Source: Chitinophagaceae bacterium PMP191F
GTDB lineage: Bacteria; Bacteroidota; Bacteroidia; Chitinophagales; Chitinophagaceae
Assembly (NCBI GenBank): GCA_001302245.1
Contig: LGYU01000013.1
Location: forward strand, 1-64,000
DNA length: 64,000 nucleotides
Direction: 5' to 3'
Part shown: piece after piece, positions 10,101 through 16,831 of the stretch
How the letters are laid out: every line of letters starts with the position of its first letter
Position numbering within the stretch: the first letter of the stretch is position 1
The notes under the pieces: model-generated
What the model was told of the DNA's origin: nothing
The model's input: only the letters and a program-made list of their open reading frames with translations
The model's database searches: none
Position numbers and translations under genes: made by a program

Positions 10101-10360
10101 ACGGCACCTTCCTGAAGGTTCGTGATATTACAGTTACCTATAATCTTCCCAAATCTATAGTGGGTGGATTGAAAATTGTGAAAGAGCTTTCTGTTACTGC
10201 TGTGGGAAGGAACCTGTTTACTTTTATGCCTAAAGAAAACATTTACGCTGATCCTGAGTTCAGTGCTTTTAATTCTGACGCAAACGCTATTGGTATCAAC
10301 TCTACTTCCAATACTCCATCTGTCAGGTCTTTTGGCATATCACTGAATGCGACGTTTTAA
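7163..10360 (+). CDS. SusC/RagA family TonB-linked outer-membrane receptor
   Basis: A 1065-residue active importer of the outer membrane that works with a SusD lipoprotein and TonB energy. The N-terminal signal peptide (cut near IARAQ-N) is followed by a carboxypeptidase-D regulatory-like domain (about 22-105: VTGQVKDSKGEPIPFASIRI), then a TonB plug (about 115-225: QALSGKVGGLTIYN, VLDGVPVPQNAISYINPDDI, VLKGGQAATLYG). The rest is the 22-strand barrel, ending SFGISLNATF with terminal Phe. The susD gene follows 18 bases later. No polysaccharide-degrading enzyme is adjacent, so the substrate cannot be inferred; oligosaccharides or peptides are both possible. Confidence 0.95.
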   Translation: MRKILTLLTVLALCTVIARAQNRTVTGQVKDSKGEPIPFASIRIKNSTTGVSADQTGKFSIETATGTVLTVTAVGYLSSDVRVSTSGILSVTLEAQDNLQEVVVTTALGVKKRPKEIGYANTTINAEQITSGKSPNLGQALSGKVGGLTIYNINNSVNNDVRVVLRGYRSISGNNQALIVLDGVPVPQNAISYINPDDIENVTVLKGGQAATLYGTDGVNGVLMVTTKKGGKRPQINFSQTFTRDVVYIMPKFQTGFGSGSDYGNGTPGIENFRPFENQQYGDGFTGETRDIGRVLEDGSHLQLPYAAVKNQKRDAYDAGYSSQTNLSVAGSDERSSYYLSFQNYNTKGIVPGDKFNRTTFRFNASKTFGKFRAAFDGSYATDRTQRTTSDFSFYVNNTPIWFPLTDYRDWQTNKFANPNGYFNDYYNNPYFMADNYRRDSRNNYFNGNVTLELKPLKWLSATYRLGTAVTNNFGKDYTGKFLYTTWAKSKAYTFDPDYNDYNGIDRAKTDVLGSVADYSSWGSRITSDLILKADKKFENFSVSGFVGTSFLIRQGINDRVASTSIVVPGIYSITNRAGDINGAATATYATTSNQRKFGYYADATLGFKDFVFLHGSARSDQSSVFYQAGRAKSFYTLNYYGVDASFIVTEAISSLKNNPVLDFLKLRVSYNRNANDPLSPYQLVPVYNNATGFPYGNNVGLTIDNTLPDPNLKPEIVKSIEGGFEVALFKNRLNIDFAIYQQKSEGNVINVGVSPAFGYTNYRVNAASMTNHGLDVDLKFNVIRSKDFSWNLNANYTYNTNKVTKLFRDLPRFTAGSYGTIGYVYAELKNPFPFLKASAFQRDDQGRVVVSKTDGWALKDPDLKAFGNVLPKHILGFGTSVAFKGFTVSANLEFRTGYKVYHAMGDNLGFTGAGALTTKYNREPFLWENSSIDDGTGKYIANTSVKVSEYWAWYKGWGDVGNPRGAGSPNGIAEFYILNGTFLKVRDITVTYNLPKSIVGGLKIVKELSVTAVGRNLFTFMPKENIYADPEFSAFNSDANAIGINSTSNTPSVRSFGISLNATF

Positions 10361-10378
10361 TTAAAAAAGAACTCAATT

Positions 10379-11938
10379 ATGAAAAAAATATCAATGTATA
10401 TAGGAGCAGTGCTTATTATCAGCAGTTGCTCCAAGTCCTGGATAGATGTGAATGATAACCCGAATACACCCAGTATATCCCGTTCAGACTGGCAATTTTC
10501 CGGTGCATTGAATACTACAGTGAGCAATACAACCGGACCTGATGGAATTGGTGGTGCATGGGGCGGGTATTTTGGTTTTAGTACCAGTTTTACAGGAGGC
10601 TCTCAGGCAAAAACGTACATTTTTTCAAACTCGGATTTTAACTACTGGGATAATCAGTACGATAATCTTTTTGATTATCAGTATGTGGTGAAAAATGGCG
10701 ATGCTGAGGGATATGGCTATCTGATCGGGCCTGCCAAAATTATGCAGGCATTCATATTTCAGCGCCTGGTAGACATGTATAACAATATACCTTACTCGCA
10801 GTTTGGCAATATTAACTACATCACACCAGAGTATGATGATGCCAAAAGTGTGTACGAGAACCTGATAAAGAAAATTGATTCGGCAATAACATCTATCAAG
10901 GCGGCTACCTGGCCGGCTTCAGCTCCGGCAGATATTATGTTTGCCGGCGATAAGACCAAGTGGATCAAATTTGGTAATACGCTTAAGTTGCGTATTCTGA
11001 TCCGCCAGGCGTTTGTCAGTGGCAGAGATGCATATATTACAGGTGAGATCAATAAGATCGTTGCTGAAGGAAGTGGTTTCTTGTCAACAAACGCTCTGGT
11101 AAATCCCGGCTATGCCAAACAGCCTAATAAGCTGAACTTTTTCTATTCAACCTTCGGTTACAATGAAAATGACGCGGAAGTAAGCAATCACCAGTTTTAC
11201 AAAGCCAGCGCATTTCTTGTTAATGAGTTGAAGGCAAAAAATGATTCATTCAGGTTGCAGCGGAAAATTGATGTAAAGCCTGCTTCCATACGCCTGGATA
11301 GAACAGTTTCCAGCGATCCTGCTTATCCTTCCCCCATTAACAGAGATACTTTTGCTAATTACATCGGGGTGCCTTTAGGAGCTTCCAGTGGTTTTCTTAC
11401 TGCTAATTCATCTCCTGTTGGCCCTGTGCAAATAGTGAAAGGTGAAGCCACCAGGCCAATGGTGCTTTTTACGGCTGCAGAAAGTTATTTTTTGCAGGCT
11501 GAGGCTGCCCAGCGCTACGGTTTGTTGGGCAGTGCCCAATCTCTTTATGAAGAGGGGGTTCGTCAGTCATTCCAGTTAGATGCCGGTATTGGCACCAGTT
11601 CTTCTGCGTTGCCGCAGGCTACTGCCATTGCAAAGGCAAATGCCTACCTGGCCACAGCACAGGATAATGTTACCTGGACAACTTCTACAGATAAACTGCG
11701 TGCTATCTATTATCAGAAATGGTTAGCACTGGCATTTTATAACAATTTTGAAGCATGGACGGAATGGAGAAGGACTAAATATCCCGCTGTTCCACATTCT
11801 ACTTCCTCCGGGGCCAATCCTGTAGAACCCAGGAGATTTTATTATCCCATTACTGAGTATAACACCAACCTTGATAATCTGAATAAACAAGGTGCCATCA
11901 ATGTGTATACCTCAAGAATATTCTGGGATATACCATAA
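10379..11938 (+). CDS. SusD/RagB family nutrient-binding outer-membrane lipoprotein
   Basis: A 519-residue surface lipoprotein that caps the SusC barrel and binds the nutrient. The lipobox is at LIISSC (Cys17). After it come WIDVNDNPNTPS, typical of the SusD-like group often annotated as nutrient-binding lipoproteins, and tetratricopeptide-like helices (FQRLVDMYNNIPYSQF; AAESYFLQAEAAQRYG near residue 365; ALAFYNNFEAWTEWRRTKYP near 450). It is in an operon with the preceding susC and is followed by a strong terminator. Confidence 0.93.
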   Translation: MKKISMYIGAVLIISSCSKSWIDVNDNPNTPSISRSDWQFSGALNTTVSNTTGPDGIGGAWGGYFGFSTSFTGGSQAKTYIFSNSDFNYWDNQYDNLFDYQYVVKNGDAEGYGYLIGPAKIMQAFIFQRLVDMYNNIPYSQFGNINYITPEYDDAKSVYENLIKKIDSAITSIKAATWPASAPADIMFAGDKTKWIKFGNTLKLRILIRQAFVSGRDAYITGEINKIVAEGSGFLSTNALVNPGYAKQPNKLNFFYSTFGYNENDAEVSNHQFYKASAFLVNELKAKNDSFRLQRKIDVKPASIRLDRTVSSDPAYPSPINRDTFANYIGVPLGASSGFLTANSSPVGPVQIVKGEATRPMVLFTAAESYFLQAEAAQRYGLLGSAQSLYEEGVRQSFQLDAGIGTSSSALPQATAIAKANAYLATAQDNVTWTTSTDKLRAIYYQKWLALAFYNNFEAWTEWRRTKYPAVPHSTSSGANPVEPRRFYYPITEYNTNLDNLNKQGAINVYTSRIFWDIP

Positions 11939-11962
11939 CAGTTATTGCTAATCATATTTATT

Positions 11963-11993
11963 CACCCGGACAATATATGTCCGGGTGTTTTTT
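11963..11993 (+). terminator. Terminator of the susC-susD operon
   Basis: A perfect 10-bp stem (CACCCGGACA at 11963-11972, TGTCCGGGTG at 11978-11987), a five-base loop ATATA and six T residues. It is 25 bases after the susD stop. Confidence 0.92.
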
Positions 11994-12127
11994 ATACGGC
12001 GGTTATATTGAAGTCTATTTATCCGGGGCTAAATGCATATAACTATAACAATACGGATAGTGTTGTAAAACTTTCCTTGTGTGCATTCAGGAATCTGTTC
12101 TACTTTTATGGTCTAATTATTTGGTTC

Positions 12128-12442
12128 ATGGATAATAATAATGAGCAACCCAATCAATTGAATATAGAGATCTCAGAAGAAGTAGCAGAAGGGATCTATG
12201 CCAACCTGGCCATCATTACACATTCGCATGCAGAATTTGTAATTGATTTTGTGAACGTAATGCCCGGCACACCTAAAAGCAAGGTAAAATCGCGCATCAT
12301 CCTTACTCCGCAGCATGCCAAACGCTTTATGAAAGCGCTCATTGAAAATGTAAATCGTTTTGAGTCACTCAACGGAAAGATCCAGGACCTGGAAGACATG
12401 CAGATCCCTATGAATTTTGGTGGCCCTACGGCACAGGCCTGA
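12128..12442 (+). CDS. DUF3467 domain protein
   Basis: A 104-residue acidic cytoplasmic protein. The start at 12128 (MDNNNEQPNQLNIEISEEVA) is preferred; an open frame extending upstream to 11945 would run through the operon terminator. The body (EGIYANLAIITHSHAEFVIDF, DFVNVMPG, SRIILTPQHAKRFMKALIENV) matches the DUF3467 family, which is common in Bacteroidota and has no known biochemical role. It stands alone and converges with radC, the stops being only six bases apart. Confidence 0.85.
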   Translation: MDNNNEQPNQLNIEISEEVAEGIYANLAIITHSHAEFVIDFVNVMPGTPKSKVKSRIILTPQHAKRFMKALIENVNRFESLNGKIQDLEDMQIPMNFGGPTAQA

Positions 12443-12447
12443 TCTGT

Positions 12448-13140
12448 TCAGAGCATACCAGTATCGGCAAAACTGAAATAACCGGTAGTGCTTACAATGA
12501 TATGATCGATTAGTTCTATATCAAGCAGTTTACCTGCTTCCCTCACTTTTGAGGTGAGTGTTTCATCGGCCCTGCTGGGAGAAAGATTGCCCGAAGGATG
12601 ATTATGACACAGTATTAGTTTAACGGCATTTTCTTCCAGCGCGCGTTTCAGTATTCTTCTGGGGTCGGCTATGGTAGCGGTCATGCCACCTTCGCTCAGT
12701 ACTTCAAAATGGTTGATGCGGTTTCCTTTATTAAGGTACAATACTCCCAATACTTCATGTGGCAGGTCACTTAGCAATGCTCTCAGGTATTCAGCTACCG
12801 ATTTGCTGTCTTTTACCACGGGTTTGTCCATTGACAGGGATGCCTGTCTGCGGCGCCCCAGTTCCATGGCGGCCATAATTGTAATGGCCTTTGCTGCTCC
12901 TATACCTTTGATTTTTGTCAAATCCTTAAAGCCCAGTTTACCCAACTCGCCCACATTGTTCTTAACAATGTTCAGGATTTCTTTGGCTATATCAACAGCG
13001 CTTCTGCTACGGGTGCCGTGATGAAGCAGAATGGCAATGAGTTCAGAATTGCTTAATGCGCTGGGGCTTTTACTAAGTAGCTTTTCCCGGGGTTGGTCGT
13101 CCTTTGCCCAGGTTTTAATGGAGTATTTTTGCTCTTGCAT
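12448..13140 (-). CDS. radC: RadC family JAB-domain protein
   Basis: A 230-residue protein of standard RadC length. Residues about 20-90 hold a helix-hairpin-helix region (LGFKDLTKIKGIGAAKAITI). The C-terminal JAB/MPN domain has the metal motif HNHPSGNLSPSRAD (H-x-H-x7-S-x2-D) preceded by LCHNHP and the conserved E in the EVLSEGGM region. Once tied to DNA repair, the family has no proven role in it; a metal-dependent hydrolase activity is likely from the motif. Transcribed alone, leftward, converging on the DUF3467 gene. Confidence 0.93.
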   Translation of the reverse strand: MQEQKYSIKTWAKDDQPREKLLSKSPSALSNSELIAILLHHGTRSRSAVDIAKEILNIVKNNVGELGKLGFKDLTKIKGIGAAKAITIMAAMELGRRRQASLSMDKPVVKDSKSVAEYLRALLSDLPHEVLGVLYLNKGNRINHFEVLSEGGMTATIADPRRILKRALEENAVKLILCHNHPSGNLSPSRADETLTSKVREAGKLLDIELIDHIIVSTTGYFSFADTGML

Positions 13141-13256
13141 ACTATTTTGTTATCAGCTACTTTCACAAAACGATAACCAGTGTAATATTTTTATTACAAG
13201 TTCGTTAGTACTGTTAAAATAAATCCAATTCTTTTTTGAAACCCAATCTATATCCA

Positions 13257-13463
13257 ATGAAACGTAAAACTACTTTTTCTGCTATCGGTGGCTATCAGCC
13301 ATTTATGTTCTGTATCGGCATGTACCTGGCCGCACTTTTCTTTTCAATTTTCATTTGCTCTGCTGTTTTTTACGCTATCAATCCTAAAAAAACTGCCAAC
13401 AGGCAGGCGGATGTTACAGCCCGCAGTACCAGTAACCGGGTGCTGCTGACAGTTGCAAAATAA
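13257..13463 (+). CDS. Small single-pass membrane protein, hypothetical
   Basis: A 68-residue product from the ATG at 13257 (MKRKTTFSAIGGYQPF); an in-frame TTG at 13236 is a less likely start. Residues about 17-43 form one hydrophobic membrane segment (MFCIGMYLAALFFSIFICS) flanked by basic residues, with a Lys/Arg/Ser/Thr-rich tail. I do not recognise the family. It is followed by a 19-bp inverted repeat, which supports it being a real transcription unit. Moderate confidence that it is expressed. Confidence 0.45.
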   Translation: MKRKTTFSAIGGYQPFMFCIGMYLAALFFSIFICSAVFYAINPKKTANRQADVTARSTSNRVLLTVAK

Positions 13464-13471
13464 GATATATG

Positions 13472-13539
13472 AAATTTCCGGTACCTGTTCTGCCAATAAA
13501 TTTAGCGGACATCACGAACAGGTACCGGAAATTTTTCTT
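13472..13539 (+). terminator. 19-bp perfect inverted repeat, likely terminator
   Basis: AAATTTCCGGTACCTGTTC (13472-13490) is matched exactly by its reverse complement at 13516-13534, with a 25-base loop, followed by TTTTTCTT. The stem is much longer than other terminators in this window and includes a KpnI-like GGTACC core in each arm. It separates the small membrane gene from prs. Confidence 0.7.
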
Positions 13540-13573
13540 GTACCGATTAATCCCTAATTCCCTTCCTTCGCTT

Positions 13574-13581
13574 TATCTTCG
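13574..13581 (+). promoter_or_regulatory. Candidate -7 box of prs
   Basis: TATCTTCG differs from TAnnTTTG at one position and lies 20 bases before the prs ATG. No clear -33 element was found. Confidence 0.4.
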
Positions 13582-13601
13582 CCGCACATTTTGACTGCGG
13601 T

Positions 13602-14552
13602 ATGCAAACTTCTGTTAAGTTATTCTCGGGTACAGGTTCTCAATACCTTGCTGAAAAAATAGCCCAACGATTCGGGGCTACGCTCGGAAAAATTACTATT
13701 TCACGCTTTAGTGATGGAGAAATTCAACCCGTTTTCCAGGAAAGTATCCGTGGTGACATGGTGTTCCTGATACAGGGTACTTTTGCTCCTGCTGAAAACA
13801 TTCTGGAGCTATTATTGATGATCGATGCGGCCCGTCGTGCTTCGGCGTACAAAGTAGTGGCAGTCATTCCTTATTACGGGTATGCACGCCAGGACAGGAA
13901 GGATAAGCCCCGTGTTGCTATCGGTTCCAAGCTGTTAGCCAATATGTTAGTGGCTGCCGGTGCGGACAGGGTCATTACCATGGACTTGCACGCTCCCCAG
14001 ATCCAGGGGTATTTTGATATACCGGTAGATCACCTGGACAGTTCGGCCATTTTTATTCCTTATATTGAACAACTTCAGTTAGAAAACCTTACCTTTGCCG
14101 CCCCCGATGTGGGAAGTGCCAACAGGATCAGGGAAATTGCTTCCTATTTCAATGCGGAAATGGTGATTTGCGATAAACACCGTAAACGTGCAAATGAAAT
14201 AGCCAGCATGGTGGTAATCGGAGATGTGACCAATAAGGATATTGTACTGATTGATGACATTTGCGATACCGGCGGAACCCTGGCCAAATCGGCCGGTTTG
14301 TTGAAAGAGAAAGGAGCGAGGAGTGTGAGGGCTTTATGTACGCACCCGGTTTTAAGCGGTAATGCTTATGCCAATATAGAAAACAGCGTACTGGAAGAAC
14401 TGGTAGTGTGTGATACCATTCCTTTAAAACAAAACATTTCAAAGCTTAAGGTGATCAGTGTGGCAGAATTATTTGCTGTAGCAATACGGAACGCATACGA
14501 AAACCGCAGCATCACGGGGCTGTTTATTCACAGCCAGATGCGCAACCGATAA
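13602..14552 (+). CDS. prs: Ribose-phosphate pyrophosphokinase (PRPP synthetase)
   Basis: A 316-residue cytoplasmic enzyme that transfers pyrophosphate from ATP to ribose 5-phosphate, making PRPP for nucleotide, His and Trp synthesis. Family length. Signatures are GTGSQYLAEKIAQRFGATLG, FSDGEIQPVFQESIRG, PYYGYARQDRKDKPR (ATP-binding flexible loop), TMDLHAPQIQGYFDIP, and the PRPP loop VLIDDICDTGGTLAKSA. rplY follows 30 bases later and pth soon after. The prs-rplY-pth order is widespread in bacteria. Confidence 0.97.
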   Translation: MQTSVKLFSGTGSQYLAEKIAQRFGATLGKITISRFSDGEIQPVFQESIRGDMVFLIQGTFAPAENILELLLMIDAARRASAYKVVAVIPYYGYARQDRKDKPRVAIGSKLLANMLVAAGADRVITMDLHAPQIQGYFDIPVDHLDSSAIFIPYIEQLQLENLTFAAPDVGSANRIREIASYFNAEMVICDKHRKRANEIASMVVIGDVTNKDIVLIDDICDTGGTLAKSAGLLKEKGARSVRALCTHPVLSGNAYANIENSVLEELVVCDTIPLKQNISKLKVISVAELFAVAIRNAYENRSITGLFIHSQMRNR

Positions 14553-14582
14553 AAAAGGAAATTTTTTAATCAAACATAGATA

Positions 14583-15215
14583 ATGAAAACAATTACAATC
14601 GAAGGACAACTGAGGACCGAAACCGGGAAAAAAGCCGCCCGCCAACTTCGCTCTCAGGATCTGGTGCCTGGTGTAATTTACGGCGGTACACAGGAAGTAA
14701 GCTTTTCAGCACCTGTGCTGGCTTTCAAATCGCTTGTATACACCCCCGACTTCCAGTTAGCAGAAATTAAAGCCGGTGGTAAAACATACACCTGTATCCT
14801 GAAAGATATTCAGTTTGACAAAGTAACTGATGAACTGGCGCACGTGGATTTTCTGGAACTGGTAGAAGGCAGACCCGTTATCGCTACTATTCCGCTGAAA
14901 TTTACCGGTTCAGCTGCAGGTGTAAAAGCCGGCGGTAAGCTGATCACCAAAATGAAAGCGCTGAAGATCAAAACTACTCCTCAATACCTGAGAGAGAACA
15001 TTGAAGTAGATCTGACGAACCTGGAGTTGAATGAAAACATCCGTGTAGAAGATGTTGTGTTGGACAACTTTGAAATTCTGAACTCTCCGCGTATTCCTAT
15101 CGCTTCTATCGTGATGACAAGACAGTTGAAACAGGAAGAAGCTGCTGCTCCTGCTGCTAAAGGCGCTGCTGCCAAACCCGCTGCAGCCAAACCTGCTGCA
15201 GCTGCGAAAAAATAA
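14583..15215 (+). CDS. rplY: 50S ribosomal protein L25, CTC form
   Basis: A 210-residue protein that binds 5S rRNA in the large subunit. Residues 1-95 are the L25 domain (TGKKAARQLRSQDLVPGVIY, CILKDIQFDKVTDELAHVDF); residues about 100-185 are the second beta domain of the longer CTC form (VIATIPLKFTGSAAGVKAGG). The tail after residue 185 is an Ala/Lys/Pro repeat (AAKPAAAKPAAAAKK), common in this phylum. It is cotranscribed with prs and ends at a terminator. Confidence 0.95.
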   Translation: MKTITIEGQLRTETGKKAARQLRSQDLVPGVIYGGTQEVSFSAPVLAFKSLVYTPDFQLAEIKAGGKTYTCILKDIQFDKVTDELAHVDFLELVEGRPVIATIPLKFTGSAAGVKAGGKLITKMKALKIKTTPQYLRENIEVDLTNLELNENIRVEDVVLDNFEILNSPRIPIASIVMTRQLKQEEAAAPAAKGAAAKPAAAKPAAAAKK

Positions 15216-15236
15216 GCAATACCTTTTGACTATATA

Positions 15237-15260
15237 AGCCCGGTTCACCCCGGGCTTTCC
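15237..15260 (+). terminator. Terminator of prs-rplY
   Basis: AGCCCGG (15237-15243) pairs with CCGGGCT (15250-15256) around a six-base loop, followed by a short pyrimidine-rich run (TTCCCTTT). It lies 20 bases after the rplY stop. Confidence 0.7.
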
Positions 15261-15346
15261 CTTTATCCGCACCTCATCAATATCCGCCGATACCAATAGT
15301 ATTACTTTAGGTATAGCCACATCTGTTGAAATAAAGTCTTTGGGTT

Positions 15347-15925
15347 ATGTCAAAATTCCTGATAGTCGGACTGGGTAATATTGGCCAGGATTATGCAGGA
15401 ACACGGCATAATATTGGTTTCGATGTAGCCGATGCAATAGTACAGAAACATGCTGGTTCTTACCGGTCAGACAGGTTAGCCGACGTGGCAGAGATTTCCC
15501 TGAGAGGTAAGATTTTGACAATTATCAAGCCGACTACCTATATGAACCTGAGCGGAAAAGCTGTGAAGTACTGGATGGACAAACTGAAAATTCCCCTGGA
15601 ACATGTTTTGATAATTGTAGATGATCTGGCTCTGCCAATTTCAAAGATCAGGCTACGTTCTTCGGGTAGCGGTGCAGGTCATAACGGGCTTGCCAGTATT
15701 GAAGAGCTTTTGCAAACGCAGCAATATCCACGGTTACGATTTGGGATCGGTAATAACTTCCCTAAGGGAAGGCAGGTGGACTTTGTATTGGGCCGGTGGT
15801 CTGCTGAAGAAGCGCCGCTGATAAAAAAGAAAATAGAGAAGTGTGCAGAAATTATCGAAAGCTGGGTGCTGAGCGGCATAGAAAGAACTATGAATGAGGC
15901 GAATAAATTGGAGTTTACACTATGA
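15347..15925 (+). CDS. pth: Peptidyl-tRNA hydrolase
   Basis: A 192-residue cytoplasmic esterase that recycles peptidyl-tRNA dropped from ribosomes. The opening KFLIVGLGNIGQDYAGTRHN carries the conserved Asn and the catalytic His of GTRHNIGF. KPTTYMNLSGKAV and VDDLALPISKIRLR (catalytic Asp) follow, then GSGAGHNGLASIEELL and the C-terminal FVLGRWSAEE. Full family length. It sits after the prs-rplY terminator, so it probably has its own promoter. Confidence 0.97.
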   Translation: MSKFLIVGLGNIGQDYAGTRHNIGFDVADAIVQKHAGSYRSDRLADVAEISLRGKILTIIKPTTYMNLSGKAVKYWMDKLKIPLEHVLIIVDDLALPISKIRLRSSGSGAGHNGLASIEELLQTQQYPRLRFGIGNNFPKGRQVDFVLGRWSAEEAPLIKKKIEKCAEIIESWVLSGIERTMNEANKLEFTL

Positions 15926-16071
15926 TTTTCTAAATTGAATCTTTATTTTCGCAATAGCAAGCTTTTTGGCAATAAGATTTTGATATTCAATACGCCTATG
16001 AGATGTACCCCCAGCCTTTTCAGGCTCATGAAACTTGAAAACAATTATCTCAGTTAAACCCTTTGTTGAGT

Positions 16072-16683
16072 ATGAAAATTTTCTGTGTAGGCCGTAATTA
16101 TGTGGCACACGCAAAAGAGCTGGGCAACGAGGTTCCGGAAGAACCTGTCATTTTTATGAAGCCCAAGAGCGCTTTATTGCAGGCTCATACACCATTTTAT
16201 TATCCTGAATTTACCAACGAGCTGCATTACGAGTGTGAACTGGTACTACGGATATCAAAAAACGGAAAGTACATACAGGAACGGTTTGCCAGTAAGTATT
16301 ATGATGCTGTAACTGTGGGAATTGATTTTACAGCACGTGATATTCAGACCGAACTGAAAGAAAAAGGGCTTCCGTGGGAAAAAGCCAAAGCATGGGACAA
16401 TTCTGCCGTTATTGGCAAATGGATCCCGTTGCAGAATGTAAAGAACAAAAAGGATATTAACTTCTGTTTATATAAGAACAAAGAGTTGGTACAACAGGGC
16501 AACTCAGGATTGATGCTGAATAATTTTGATAAGGTGGTTGCATACATTTCCAACTATTTTTCCGTTAATATAGGCGACCTGGTATTTACAGGTACACCGG
16601 CAGGCGTAGGTGAGGTGGTAGTAGGTGATGAACTGGAAGGGTTTATTGAAGACGACAGCCTGTTAAATCTCGAGATCAAGTAA
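16072..16683 (+). CDS. Fumarylacetoacetate hydrolase family protein (acylpyruvase-like)
   Basis: A 203-residue enzyme of the short FAH type, similar in size to FAHD1/YcgM acylpyruvases and oxaloacetate decarboxylases. The start at 16072 (MKIFCVGRNYVAHAKELG) matches the conserved family N-terminus; an in-frame TTG at 16063 is not needed. The metal-binding acids are visible in HYECELVLRI (two Glu) and VGIDFTARD (Asp). EKAKAWDNSAVIGKWIPL and the closing LVFTGTPAGVGEV are family-typical. Exact substrate cannot be told from sequence. It stands alone and is followed by a terminator. Confidence 0.9.
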   Translation: MKIFCVGRNYVAHAKELGNEVPEEPVIFMKPKSALLQAHTPFYYPEFTNELHYECELVLRISKNGKYIQERFASKYYDAVTVGIDFTARDIQTELKEKGLPWEKAKAWDNSAVIGKWIPLQNVKNKKDINFCLYKNKELVQQGNSGLMLNNFDKVVAYISNYFSVNIGDLVFTGTPAGVGEVVVGDELEGFIEDDSLLNLEIK

Positions 16684-16705
16684 CGTTATATAGATCACTA
16701 CAAGG

Positions 16706-16741
16706 AAAAAAGCCGTTCCGCGTCTGCGGGATGGCTTTTTT
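16706..16741 (+). terminator. Terminator of the FAH-family gene
   Basis: AAAAAAGCC pairs with GGCTTTTTT across an inner stem TTCCGC/GCGGGA with loop GTCT. The T-run is part of the stem, so it could act in both directions. Confidence 0.88.
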
Positions 16742-16807
16742 GTTGGGACAAATGCAGGCAATAGTTAAATAATATTTTTTGCATAAAAAACTAACAACTG
16801 TTATTGT

Positions 16808-16815
16808 TATTTTTG
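16808..16815 (+). promoter_or_regulatory. -7 box of the E1 gene
   Basis: TATTTTTG matches TAnnTTTG exactly and lies 16 bases before the ATG at 16832. A -33 TTTG at the right spacing is not evident. Confidence 0.6.
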
Positions 16816-16831
16816 TCGCATACTGCTTGCT

